Shown here in pieces: positions 29,236 to 43,635 of a stretch of DNA of 64,000 nt; the first letter of the stretch is position 1; the number at the start of each line of letters is the position of its first letter. The notes beneath the pieces are model-generated. The model saw nothing but the letters and a program-made list of their open reading frames with translations, did not search any database and was not told the DNA's origin. The DNA is from Ecdyonurus torrentis (lineage: Eukaryota > Arthropoda > Insecta > Ephemeroptera > Heptageniidae), in contig OX439129.1 in NCBI GenBank assembly GCA_949318235.1, positions 21,644,566-21,708,565 of the forward strand, read 5' to 3'. The translations under genes were made by a program, and so were the position numbers.

Positions 29236-30551
29236 ACTTCAGAGCACGCGATTCTTCTGGGACACACCACGTTTGTCTTACACTCTACTCAGTAAAAAAA
29301 AAAAATACAATACTTAAACTACAGTCCGTCCGGAATACTTAAAAACTTACTAATTTAACTCATCATTGAAACTGTATTGTTATTTAAGCTATTTAACTGA
29401 GTTCGATTTTACATATTGTAATTATTATATCTGCCACAAAATTATAATAAATATTACTCATAACTACAAAAAAGTTCAAAATGTATAGCATGACTGTCGG
29501 GACAAGAGAGTTACTAATGTTACATTTATGTCATAGTAAATAAATAAACTGCTCATCTTTTTACAAGTCATCTTCTTAAAATACAGACTTACTAAATATG
29601 CATGCCCTCTGTGACACACGATACATAGCAATTATTGATAGTGTCTTCTTATATGTTCCAGGCACCTTGTAAATAATGATCAAGTATATAATAAAAAAAC
29701 ACATAAAACATAAAATGTCATTCCCACTGAAGCAACCAAGTGGCTATTTTCAAAGTAAAAACCCCATGATCTGGTGCATATTGATTGCATGAAATACACG
29801 ACAAGGCTTTTAAATTGAATTGAGCACCTTTTTTTTTCTCATCTCTGTACTTCTAGCGCGACCTCTGAAATAAAAACTTCCCAGCTCTAGTTGTTTAAAA
29901 TATTACTAATTTGATATCAGCCTGAAGGTTATATAATTATAAAATATTAAACTCGCATAATATTGCAATGATAACAAATTTGATAATTAATATCAAACCT
30001 GGGGTATCACTATAAAAATTGCCTTGGTTTAACATTGCTTCGAGTGGTTACGAAATTGTTTTTGAATATTTATGACGTTATAATGAAATTTTGGTAGAGA
30101 AACTTTGTTTTGGTCCTGTTATTGAAATATTATTAAATTTTTAACAATCATCTTTATGAAATATAAATAAGCAAGAAAATTTTTGAGTCATTTTGGAAAT
30201 ATAGCGTAAATAAATAATCTTTTTTATTAAGTAATAACAATAAAGTATAAAACATTCTTTTTGAAAGTGCGCGAGGGCTTGACATTATTAGTGTAGCCTT
30301 TATACTTAACCCTAACTCAAATGTAAAGCATACATCAACCTAAAATATTTTCAACTCTTTCCTTCGTTCTGTGCAATTTTCAAGTTGATTATTTACTGTC
30401 TCATAAAGTTCTGTTATCAATTCTATTATATTGTTTTTAATGTTGTTGTTATTGGTTATTGGTGTTTTATCTATTTTTAGTTCACGTGTTAGAAGCACGT
30501 TATCATTTATCAATTATGCTTTAAAAAATATTTTGTGATGCTGTGTTTCAG

Positions 30552-31811
30552 ACGGACTTGAGTCGTCACCTGGATGAACTAAGCGTACAGGTGGAAGCGC
30601 TGGTCTCTTCTGCCGCAACTGAAGAGCTCCTCGCTCAAAATGATGTTGCTGCAACTGATATCCTGCGCAGTTGGGAGCAATTCAGTGAGGTCGCCGCGCA
30701 ACCTGGTGCTCGTACTCTGGCAGCGGAGACAAGATTGTTTGAGCGACGTGCTAAGTCACTACGTGAAGTGTTGGACACATTAGTACCACGTCCTCGAGCA
30801 CAACATTTGAGGGAGGTGTTAGGAGATATTACTGCGCGTGCACAGGCAGCAGGTGCACTCAATGCAGGCGGCAGATTTGAGTGGGTGGACAGTCTGCTTG
30901 TCAAGGTGAGCTCGTTAGTTTAAAACATATATTTACATGTCAAAAAGAAAAAAAAAAAGAAAAAAAAAAAAGAAAAAAAAAAAAAAAAGAAAAAAAAAAA
31001 AAAGTAAAACCTTTTTGACATATTCAATTCTTAATTAAGAGTACTCAAAGTTCAAGTTCTCTTTGTTTTTGTTTAGTGTTTACGCGAAGGCAGTTGGCTG
31101 CTGGTAGAAAACGTGAACCAGTGCAGCGCGGCAGTGCTGGACCGACTTAATGCTCTACTGGAGCCTCAAGGTTGCCTCGTGCTCGGAGAGCGCGGAGCAC
31201 GTCCTGATGGCTCACTTTACACAGTCACTCCTCACCCGGACTTCAGGCTCTTCTTCACCATGGATCCCAGATTTGGTGACATCTCAAGGTAACACGCAAT
31301 ACATAATAATATATTCTTAACTATATCACGCCACTGTCTATTCCTATCCAAAATATAAACAAGAGAGAGAGAGAGGCAGAGCAGAGATATGTAAATTTAT
31401 CATTTTTTGACAAATATTGCAAAAAAAATGTAAAGACGATGTCTGCCACTGAATTCGGCGTACGTGGGACCTTATTCGTAAAAAATAATAATAACGCACA
31501 TTTGCATTACTGTTATTAAGAAAAAGAATATACAAGTAACAATTAATAACGTAAACAAAGATACTTCACATGATGTAAATTATCATGCCCATGGCTATGG
31601 TTTCTAGTCTCTCCTGTTGCAATATAAAATTCCTTTCTTTGATTTCACAGGGCAATGAGAAACCGTGGTCTTGAGATCTTTGTGAGTGGACCTGGCGATG
31701 ATGCTCCCACGCTGGACCTACGTGCGCTACTTACCACTGCTGGTGTATCATCACATGCTCAACAGAGTGCGCTCATAGCAGCGCACCATGCAATCAGAGC
31801 CATCACCACAG
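30552..31811 (+). other. MDN1: MDN1 segment 1: AAA6 C-terminal half (exons 30552-30905, 31077-31288, 31651-31811)
   Basis: These three exons give residues 1-242 of the partial protein. They begin just after the point where AAA6 would carry its Walker A and run through GRFEWVDSLLVK, the Walker B position LLVENVNQCS, the sensor-like HPDFRLFFTMDPRFGDISR and AMRNRGLEIFV. Walker B normally reads LLhDN in midasins known to me; here Asp is replaced by Glu. An A-rich low-complexity run (30,945-31,003) fills most of the first intron. Confidence 0.95.
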
Positions 31812-34800
31812 GTAAGACTGTTTGCCTGAATTACAACATCAGTTTGTTACGTTTAATTTTTGTTATTTAAGATTCAAAAACATAATAAAATAGCGTTTTA
31901 TGTAGATTTAAAAGTTTTGTATACAAATACTCAAACAAATTATTAATAACACTATTTATTAAACACAATAATTTTTTTAATACATTAATTGAACGTGTAT
32001 TATACATCTACAAAGCGATTCTAGTATTTATATATAAATATGCATACATAACACGTGTATAAATAAATATAAATTTATGTTTATAACTGAAGTGTGAATT
32101 AAAAATTGTCAAATATTGTTCATTATTACATTACTTCTAAAATTACAAATAAAGTTTTAAGCTTACAATAATTATTCTAATTAAACTGGTACATGACAAT
32201 CAGATACGTGAAAATAACTCCAGCGGTCGATGCAAAGAACTCGAATGACAATGTGAAAAACGGTCCACCGCGAGCTACGAAAGTTCTTGGACTGTCGAGG
32301 GCGAGAAGGTTGAGAGTCAGTACGAGATCAGGATGCGCGCGTAACCATGGTCCTTGACATGCTATCTCGCTTATTGCTTCACCCTTTAAAAATAATTTAT
32401 ATGAATGAAATAAATATATTAAAATACTAAATTTACATTTACCTTGTCTTTTAATCGTTGTCCAACTTCGCAATAAATAAACATTCGAAATAAAGGGAAG
32501 AAGCCGTAAAATAGTATTACTAAAGTGTATAAGGTACCTTCCATCTGAAAAAAAAAAAATAATAATGAGTTACTTTACTTATGAAGACAGATTGACGCAT
32601 CATGAGTGCTAGGGGACCATCATACATCTGTATAGGCAATACCTCCGCGGCAATACGGAGTTTCTATCATTTCTTTATAATATACAGCCACCGCGAGCAG
32701 AATTTTTGCACATTTCACTACCGTGACCCGTGAAACATTGGCATATGTATCATTTATTTTAGGCTTGTCAAGAATCTACATTTTACATGATTTCTCATGC
32801 CTGCTGATAGGACTGCTAAGTTTTATCTATTTAATTCAAATACTTTATCAAATAATTTATTAATATATTTGTACTATACACTTTATAAGTTTGTAAAAAA
32901 TTAATAAATTAAAATAATCAGTATAAGTTAATCCATTTTGATCAGCATTTCTTTTGTAAATACACGCAATGAAAGTATTATATTATTTTTACTTAGATAT
33001 TGAAGTTAAAGTTGGATTTAAAAAATAATTTAAAGTATATATTTTGTTACAATTGATGTCACTCTTAACACAATAGAAATTCAAACGTTGCTTGTTTGTT
33101 TTTCAAGTTGTGTCTCTAGTTTGTGGGTCCTATATTTATGATGGGCCCATTTCATGATTTTATCAGCAACGATAAGTTTTGCTTTGAGTACCGCATTGGT
33201 TTTACCGTACAGTACGTGGTTATAATTTTTTCAAAAATTGTTTACAAAAAAAAAAAAAAAGTGTGTTTACCTTTGTTGTAGTGTAAACAATACTACACAG
33301 CGAAGTCACGTTCAGGACGATGCTGTAGATGATGAGTGGAGATATTAAGTTATTAATATTCCGGAACAAACTATAAATAAAAATACATAATCAATCTAAA
33401 GAATTTGAATAAAAAAGTTCCTTCTTACCTTGCTAACAAATTGTACATAGTTAACCAATTACTAAAAGTCATCTCTTTAGGTTTAACAATATTAAATTCA
33501 ATGTGTACGGCTTTAAAAGACAATCTTTTAATATGGTTAATTCCGCGACAATAATATAAAAGAAACTTAAAAAAATAACATCAGCTGCAAAAGATTTTAT
33601 AGTAAATAAAATAGCACACACAAATGTGAAAAATAATTTAAATTTAACTTCATCTAAATTGGGCTTTGTGAGATGATCGAATTGTTTCAGGATTGCAGGT
33701 TTTGTGTCTGTTATATTTTGACCTTCTACGAGTGTAAAATTTGACTGTACGTACTGGAAATATTGTGAGTAAGTGTAACCAACAGTACAAATGTTACCAG
33801 TTATGGCTAAAATAGTAAATAAAACAATAGTAAATAAAATTCGTTTTGAAACACGATTAACTATTATAATTTGTGACTTTTGAAACGCTGGAAATTTAAT
33901 TATATGTCTTATATCTTTTAAGATATTTGCTACATCTTGGCGTTTATAAATAAGAAATACAGATTTAACTAAAACATGAAGCGTTCCTCCAACTGTAGTA
34001 AATAAAGAAGCTAAAAATTCTACTTTGTTAGATGAACTTTGATATAACGTATAACTGCTCATTTTTAGTATACTAAAGATGCTATAGTATGATGCTCTAT
34101 AGTAAGATGCTCTATACTATAGAGTTCTGAATTACCAAAAGTAATTCGTATGTCCTTATTATAATTTTTGTAATGTACTTATTATGAAATTTATAGGGTT
34201 CTATTGGTAACCAGAATCCTAAGATAAAATTAAGTATATGAATAACTTGAAAACCAAAAGGTGTACGACCGTTAACACACAACATTTTAACTAACAAAAG
34301 TTTCATTTGTAAAAGTGTTTTTAATGTTATATTGATTTTTTTTCTTTAATTATTGGTCATTAAATTCTCATCAATAAACATCAGATTCCTATATTCAAAA
34401 GTGTGAACAACATTTTGACCGTCGATATTACCAGCTACTTTTCCACCCTTTAGCAATTCTGACTGTGAGTGCAAAGAAACGAAAGCAACAATGTTCAAAT
34501 ATTTACAATAATTTCCTCTTTACGTATAAAGTGTCTTATAAAACCTATAATTTTAAAGCAAGTTTTAAAAATAGTTTATTATTTTAATATTTATTACTTT
34601 TCAAACTCTACTTCGGTCCACATAGCTGTTTAGTAAACTAGAAAATTAATCCATACTTCTATAATATGTAAAATTAATTCTCTATAACGTACATTTTGCT
34701 CATAGAACAGTTACCTTAGATAATATTATTTCATCTTTATGTTATGTACAATTAATTAAGTAATTAAAAATGAAATATAAAATTATTTACCTTAGTGAAA

Positions 34801-37800
34801 ATATAAAGTAAAAGTAAGGTTAAATAAAAACATAAAACAAACAAATAATAGGCTATACTATGGTTACTTATAATATTTATTTATACCAACATTTTAACAA
34901 ACTGGAGAAACTATTTATAATTAGCACGTTATTTGAAGATAATATAGATGTATTGAGTATTATTTGTTAGTTAATTTACAAATTAAGTTAAATTGATTAG
35001 CGATTTAACAAAAATTAAAGCCATAGACCACTTGAAACTGGAACATGTGCTTTTTAATGATTAAACACAAAATGGGATCTCCAAAACTGATGACAATATT
35101 TACCAGATTGTAAATGTGGCCCCGCACAAAAGAGCGTAAAAATACTGTAAAGTATGCTATTTGCGTAACTTTTTCTGTTTCTAACGTCAGAAACAGGCAA
35201 AAAAATTAGTATGAAAATGTTGTGCGGGGGTGGTGGTTTGCATACGTTGAAAATTGGCGCTATGTTGGGTTTTGAGACAAACTATTATGTTATTTATGTA
35301 AGTCCCATCAAGTGTTTTGTGATTTGAATGCTAATATTTTCTTCTGGTCTATTCCTTTAAGTATTTATTTTATTTGAATATAGCTATGTTGAGTTCAACA
35401 TTCTACAAAAATTGGAACATGACAATCAGATACGTAAAAATAACACCAGCAGTAGATGCTAGGAACTCGGACGACAATGTGAAAAATGTTCCGCCTCGAG
35501 CTACAAAAGTTCTTGGGCTGTCAAGAGCAATAAGATTGAGAATCGGTATGAGATCAGGGTGTGCTCGCAACCACGGTCCTCGACATGCTACCTCGCTAAT
35601 TGCTGCACCCTGTAAAAAAAAAATCATATTTGTAACAATATCCTAACTTATATAAGTTATACGCATTTTATGCATTTACCTCGTTTTTTATTCGTTGACC
35701 AATATCACAGAACATGTAGATTCGAAATAAAGGGTAGAAAACGTAAAAATATGCAACGAATGTGTATGGTGAACCTCCTATCTGAAATTTTTAAATAATT
35801 GTAATAGAGTCAATAATGAGTATAAATATTTTAATAAGTTTGTGTACATATTAATTATTTTTAACTTAAAACCCATTTGGTGTACAAAAAAAAAAAAAAA
35901 AAGTACGTAAAATTATTTTACCATTAACCTTGTTGCAGTGTATGTAATGCTGCACATAGTTGTTACACATGTGATGAAAGTGTAAATGATAAGCGGCGAT
36001 GATATATTGTTTGTCTTTTCACACAATCTATAAACAATAAGAAGGTATAATTGCAAACAGATGAATTAGTCTTAATTATAATTTTCTTACCGTGCTAGTA
36101 AATTGTAAAAATTTAACCAATTATTGAGTGTTATCTCATTAATTTTACGATATTGAAAGTCAGAATAAATGGCTTTATAAAGATTATATTTTAATAATTT
36201 CAGTTCCTCAACAATAATGTAATAGAAGCTTAAGAAAATTGCATCTGCTAAACAAGGCTTTAGCGTTATTATAACAGTATGAAATAATGATAAGTACATA
36301 CGAAGTTTTACTTCGTATAAACTAAGTCGAGAAAAACCTTCGAGGACTTTTAATATATCAGGTTTTCTGTCTATCATAATAGTTTGACCTTCTACTTGGG
36401 TATAATTTGATTCTTTATACTTGGTATACTGTACGTAAATATAGCCCAAAGAAAATATATTACCGGCGAGAGATATGAAAGTAAACAGTATAATAACAAT
36501 TAAAACTATTTTTGAAACACGATTCAGAATAGTGAGTTGTAGTTTTTCAAAACATGGAAATTTTATAATATGTTTGAAATCTTTCAAAATATTTACTATT
36601 TGATTACGTTTGTAAATTAAAAATACTGATCGAAGAAAAATACCAATTATTTCTCCTGTCAAAGAAAATAAATTAGCTACAAATTCAACTTTATTACTTG
36701 ATGTTTGATAATTACGAGAACAGATAACTTTTAAAAAATATAATATTATCATCACCCAAAGTATTTCGTACATCTTAATAAAAAATATTTTGACTTTCTT
36801 ATTTTGAATTGCGTATGATCCAGTTGGTAACCAGAATCCTAGGATAGAATTAAATATATAAATAACTTTAAAAGCAAACGGTGTTCGCCCATTGACACAA
36901 AACATTTTGACTGACAAGTTTTTCGTGTGAAAAGTTTTAAAATGTTTGTAATTTTATAAAGTGTACACTTGTTTTGTATTTTAGTTATTAAATGCCGTGA
37001 CTTTTAACGATTTTTACGATCGATGTCCTGTTTTAATATCCTTAAAATCTGACAACCAAAATCCGTGGTTTTATTGGTTTGGTTTGTATACACAAATTTT
37101 GTAGTTTACAAACTATAATCATTTCGTATGCTGACATATTAAACTGAAAAATTAAAGAAAATTGTTAGTTGTTGTTGTTTCGTCTATTCTTTTTCCGGTG
37201 CGATTGTATTTATTTTATTACGTATAAATAAAATATTGACAGCGTTTTCACGATAAAATGTCTACTTTTTTTTTTTCCTGCATATGCATTCTATGCATAT
37301 TTTGTACATAATTGTACATAAATTGAACGTATTTTTAACTTAAAAAATATAGTGCAATCATGACTATAAAAAATTAGATACATTATGCAACTTTTCAAAA
37401 TCAAATTCAAACTTTATAGAATTATTAACTATACTTACTTAATATTTTCATATATCATGTATCATGTACAAAAGAAAACATACAAATATAAAATAGTCGA
37501 ACTAATAGGGATTTTCAAAATGATAATACAAATACAAATAGTATAAAAATAGTATAAAATATCATTGAAGTCCGTATTATTAAAGAGCATTTTTTTTTTA
37601 TATATACAGTTTTATTTAAAGATATAATAAAAATATGTTTAAAAAAAATCATTATTTTAAAATCTCGTAAAATGATATTGATATTATAAAGAGTTTCGTA
37701 ACGTTAAATATTATTTGGTTGAAAATACTTCAATTGTCGATGAAAATGTGCTGGAATTTATTAAACATGAAGATCTGAAAAATAATTCATGAATGTCATT

Positions 37801-40800
37801 GAAATTTTAACAATTGACGCGACAAATGTAGTGTAATATACGTTTATGATGTGATGTTACTGTAAACTATACCTATGTACATATAATTAATAATAAATCA
37901 AACAAAAGTATACTAGTGATAATATCACAAGCGAGCAACTTTGTATATTTTGTAATATCAATATTATAAAATAGAAATATTATTTTATAGGTTGTGAGAA
38001 CCTGCCAGGTTTATCGTCCCTGCTTCGTGCTGCTTTCCTGACACGTCAGCATCAAGTGCGTGGCAGTGGTTGTGCAGAAGCAGCTCGTCTTGCGTGTCTT
38101 GACGTGTACGTAAAGCCACGAGGCAGTGCTGAGGCTAAACGTCATGCACTGGAGGAAGTAAATAATGCAATGAATGCTGCTTTGCTCTCGGCATCAGACG
38201 AGCAGGATCTTGTGCCGTGCTCTGCTACACCTAATGTAAGTGTGCCTGTAAATTAGGCAACAAGTCGGGTATATGTGATACGCAGGTTGCCTATCTATCA
38301 TAAATCCAGGGGTTAATTGCTGGAAGACTCATTTTATGTTACTTGTTTCAGGTTTCCAATTTACAGCGTCACTCTAACTTAACAATGATTAAACAAGAAG
38401 GTGCTCTTATATCTGCAGCACTTGCTGCTGTGGCCAACAATAAATCCTCAGCAAAATTCCTAGCTCAAGTCTGTGATATATTCAGGTACTTTTACTTTCA
38501 TTATGTATACTATCAAACCATATCAATTGCACCGTAACTGACACATTATCATTTTCAGTGAAAAAGATATTGAAGTGATTGAACTGCTCCCTGTCTTGTT
38601 ACTCTCATTCTACCTGCGCTCCAGTGCAGCTGATTCTACTTTACGACATGAATGGCTCAGTGCATTGTGTAAAGGTGTGAGTTCATTACAGCAAGTTCTC
38701 ACTACCTCAGAGAGTCTCAATCAAGCCATACTGCAGTTTTGTATACAGGGGGAACAACCTTGGGACCCTAGGTAAGGATTTTCAGCTTTAAAATCTTATT
38801 GCTAAATTGTATAGATCACCATACAATTTGTTATATTTTTAGTTAAGAATACTTTGATTTTACCCACCCATTATAAGATTGGCTACTTGAATTAATTTGT
38901 CAAAAAAAAATTGAATTTAAATTTAGACATAAATAATAATTGTTTTTTAAATTATAGGTGGCAAGGCGAAGATGTAATTGATGTATCTCTAGCAGAGAGA
39001 TTGTCAATTTGGTTGGAATGGCTTGCTAGAACATCATTAGAACAAACACAAGTCCCTGTGGGGAACAAGGAAATCACTGTCTTGCAGTATTCTAAAGCTA
39101 TCTCTGAACGTAAGTAGACTAGAAAACTTATTTATATTGATATTACTTATTTATAGTTAATTCATAATATATATACATAAAATAGCAGTAAAATAAAACA
39201 ATATTAAAACTTTTCATACATAAAATATCTAATCATATTATTCATATTTATATTATTTTTTAATATAGTATTTATATCTAATTTCTGATTGACTTTCACA
39301 GGACAAGTATCTGAAAGCATGACCAGTCGCGCTATGGTCACACAAATATTCCAGTTGCTAACATTAGTAGAGCATTCCTTATTAGAAGTCCTAAGCCAGC
39401 CTGGCATAAGAAGTGAGACTTGTAATCAACTAAGGGATGGTCTACGTTGGTGCTCTCACTTACGGTACCATGCAGCTACTACATCCCTGACACTCAGTAA
39501 TGCACCTCATGTTGCATCAACTCTTGGGGTCTTCTTTCAGTGGTTATGTAAGAGGTTGATTGTGCCTCTGCAGCAAGCTGCTCAACAAGGGTAAGCTACT
39601 TTTTTTTATATATAAATATTGTAATTTTGTTACTATGAAAAAATATTATAACATTAATATTGTTATTTAGAAATGTAAACTTAGAAGAGTTGCAAGCTGT
39701 GGTAGCAGAAATGGAAGCAAGTAACAAAGAAGAATGTTTAGTACTAAGGAAGTTGGTACGTAAAGCTCTACCGTTGCTAGGACAACCATTACCTTACTCT
39801 ACTTTGCAACAATCCACATCTAGACTGGAACTTGACAAGTATGTATCTGTTCACTGTGTTGTGTAATTTTGGTTAATTTACATTAAAATGTCTTCAGATA
39901 TTAATGTTAAGTTGTGATTATTTACCAGAGTTACTTCCCAACTTCACTTGTGGCCAATGAAAGAATCTAGCGAGTGGCGTTGTCTAGTACGATGGCTTCA
40001 TTCTGAGCAAGGATTGCAAGCCAAGCACACACTGGTGGCTTCAATTGAAAAACTGAATCTCAGACAAGATATCAAACAAGGTAAATTATGTCATAATTTA
40101 CATATCATTAAAGCTCTTTTTATTAGCATGCTTTTAAATAATGTAATGAGGAAAGCCATAAATTAAATTATTAAAATTTTCATTACTGTATTTTTTTTGG
40201 TTCTTCTAGAGATATATAAAATCATTTTAATTTATTTTTTAATTATCTGTTACAGAAGACTTAGCTCAGCTGGAAGCAATGTTTGCTGGTATAGCCAAGG
40301 TCACTGACGTGCCTGGTCACTGTGGAGGAGGAGCAGAATGGATGCTGCGAGAACACTTATGTCTGGTCATGTGTGCTCGCATACGACGCCTCATCACACA
40401 AGATAGTGTAGAGCTGCAGACCACACTCGAGCACTTTGTAGCCATGCTGCGAGCGACACCAAGTGCACCACCCAGTGTTCAGGCGGCGGCAGCAGCGCTT
40501 GTTGCCAATCCACAACTGGTGAGTTAGGCGCAATAATTGTATTGCAGAATTTGTTATTGTTTTATCAGAAACAGAAATATGATGTGATATTTGATTCCAG
40601 GGAAGTGGGTTACATGAATTACTTCAGAGACTCACTTTGACATGGCAGAGTCATCTCTCACCTGCTACTCACTCTCCAGCACTCTGGCTTGCATGGAGTG
40701 CTTCAAACTTACATGAAAAAACAGATTCTCTGACTCGAGAACTGCAGGCAGAAATGGACCAACTTAATGTGAGTGTATATTTCAATTTTAATGTTTACTT

Positions 40801-43598
40801 TCATCTCTAATTACATGGATTTTGAAATGGTCCAGTTATGGTCTGTCAGTAAACCTAATATGTTGATATTTACTAATTTTATTGTGTAGGTTGATGTTGG
40901 TGTGCACTGTCCTCTGCTGTCCTTGGTGGTGACTACAGAGACCTTAGGCAACAATGAAACTCTGAGAGAGGCTGAAGAACATCGTAAGAGACAAGACAAA
41001 CTTGCACATCTCGTGTGGAGTGCGTCTCAAGCTTTAGCTTCTCCCCTCTACACTCTCAAGTAAGTTTAAGCACTTCCCTAATTTTGTTTTAATATGTTAC
41101 CATTTTTGTTTTAAAACACTTTACAATTTAAGAAAAGTGAAACTTTTTTATGTGTGTACCTTCCATTTAGTTATTTAGTAGTCTTTAATAAATAATTACA
41201 TTTTTTTAGTATGAATGAGTTTGAGAGCGTAAAGAGTGTATTCTCAAAGTTCTTGGATGCGGTTTATCCTGAAAAAGAAACCGGCAGTTTCTCAGCACGT
41301 GTGTCACGCTGGAGCAAAGACGATGTGTTACACCCTCTCTCAAACGCTGCATCAAAGCTTGCGGCACTGCTGGATGGACTTCAGAGTGACAAAGAGGTCA
41401 ATCTTGGTCATGTAGGATGTGCCTGGGTACTTGCTGGTTACCTGCATCTTGCCCTGGCTGCTGCTTTGCCAGCTCTAGACCCTGTGCAGCGTAGAGCCAT
41501 CAAAATGAACTGTGTTGTCAAAGATGTGAGTTCATGAGTTTTATTGTTTATTGAGGTGCATATTTGAAGTGTTTTGTCATCAGTGAAATGCTTGGAAAGA
41601 AATCAATTTTCTTGTCACTTGGCTTATAATTTAAAATTATCTAAAGTAGGGTGAACATTACCTTTTTTTTTTTTTTTTTTTTTTTTAGTTTTTTGTATAT
41701 AGTTTACAATAACACAATATGCCAAGCAAAAAGAAAAATAAATCAATCAATCTAGTATTACAATGTTAGTATTAAGATTTGTCAACGTTATTAATGGGAC
41801 ATAAATATTGCAGCTTGCAGAGAGCGAGCGTGATGTGTTTGTTCATGAGCTGTTGGAGAGAGTGACAGGAGAAACCACTAAGCACTCACCTCAACTGGAC
41901 AAACCTCACCCCCTGTTTGAGGTACTGAAGAAGCAGCAACAACATCTTCAGGCAAAGCACGATAAGCTGGTGAATTATTTGGCAGTTAGGCCAGAACCTT
42001 CGGTGTACCCAGCTTTGAGAAAGGTATGTGTAATTTCTTGTAGGTTATTTCTAAGAAAGTGTCAAATTTATGAAAAATAAATATGATAATCTTTTTTTTT
42101 TTTTTTAAGGAAGTATAGTAGAGACATGTATGGTGATAAAAAAAGGAGCATGATTTGTGGCCATAAAATGATTGAAACTTATTTATATATTTGCCAAGAT
42201 TTGACTATATCTTGGTTAAATTTTGATGTCAATGTGTTGGCAGATGGTTCGTCAATACTCGGAAAGCGTGGCCTCCTCTACTATAGCTCTGTCACTTTGT
42301 GATCAACTGTGGAACGTGCTTCTATCTCCTCACTTTGATGTGGGCAAGACTCACCAACTATTGGCACAACATCTCAGCTGGCAGGCATCACAGAAAAAGT
42401 TTACAGAGGATCTCATGGCTTCAGGAGCGCTTTACCCTGATATTGTGGAGCCCGTTCTTGTAGCTGCAAATCAGGTGTGTAGTGGATTTTAAAACAGTTT
42501 AGAATGTTTATTGCATTAAATTTAACAATTAAAATATGCACAGATTATAATGGCTATTTTTAATATCACACAAGGCAGCATACTATGAAAATTTGCAAAA
42601 CCTTTTGCAATAAATGAATTGTCAAATTAAAAGTTCAATTTTAAACTTTCACTTATTCTCATCATTAATAATGCAAATAATGAAATGTTTCAGTTGAGCC
42701 ATGGCATGAGACTGCTGAGCTGTGCCGTGAGGAGATGTATTGACAAGAGCTCACTAGAACACGTGCTGACACGGTCTTGCTCTCTTCCCTCCATCACCCC
42801 GCAGCTACCCTCGCTCTGTGAGCTAGCAGCAACCTGGAGGGACCTGGCAACTCTAACTACAGCCGTACTTCCTCACACTGAAGCAACTAACATCAACTTC
42901 AGGTGAGCCCAATGCTACTGTTCTGTAAATTGAGAATATGATAAAAAGTTCTAAACTTAATAAGATTTATTGTTGTACATTATGATGCCTCCTCACTAAA
43001 ATAATGCTTTTGCACATTCCATGGCTGCCACATCTACATTTTCCACAGCCCCGACAACTGTGTACCAAAATGAAATGAATAACTTGCAATTTTAGTGTTG
43101 CATTTCAGTCTATAGTTGTGCAAGTTATTGATTTCATTTCGGTACATTTTTATTTATGTCTTAAGGTATCTACATTTTTTTCGTGTCTCTAAATTTTCTC
43201 CTGTTTACATACATACATACATATCATGACGCTATAAATCCCTTTCGGGGTAAGCCAACAACACAGATGTTTTATCCTGACCCAGTGATAGACCTCCACA
43301 ACTTCCTATCCTGACATACTTCACTTGCTTCCGCCAGTCTCATACCTTGTTTCATACATTTCCTTTTGCATTTCATACTGCGTACATTCTTATTTTTCAA
43401 ACATCTTCCAACCACCTCAGACCATGATGTTTTAGGCCTGCCTCTATCTCTCCTTCCATCCACTCTACTATGAAATACCTGCTTTGCTATTCTTTCATCA
43501 CCCATTCTCCTGTTTAAATTATTATAAATATATTTAACAATAATATTTAGGATTGTTAAATTATATACCTAATATATTATATTATAGAGTTTGTACAT

Positions 43599-43635
<37 letters not shown>

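Larger units (their letters stand above)
21281..30551. other. Gene-free AT-rich stretch before the first MDN1 exon
   Basis: No identifiable coding exon. Holds A-rich tracts (22,051-22,090; 25,286-25,308; 26,160-26,178), T tracts (25,728-25,748; 26,444-26,473), AAT/AAG low-complexity patches and four TC/AG arrays. The last bases, TGTGTTTCAG, are the splice acceptor of the first visible MDN1 exon, so at least the right-hand part of this stretch is MDN1 intron. Confidence 0.65.
31812..37990 (+). other. MDN1: MDN1 intron 3 (6.2 kb) hosting antisense genes
   Basis: The donor at 31,812 (GTAAGA) and the acceptor TTTTATAG ending at 37,990 enclose both receptor copies and one TTAA repeat. Most MDN1 introns here are 80 to 400 bases, so the insertions account for its size. 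The parts outside them (31,812-32,176, 34,307-35,014 and 36,906-37,990) show only AT-rich sequence. Confidence 0.85.

Noticed and set aside
32177..36905. Odorant receptor (7tm_6) assignment for the nested receptors
   Set aside because: The fold is shared, but both copies end in T-Y-x5-Q-F, the gustatory receptor signature, so gustatory is preferred. A family tree would be decisive.
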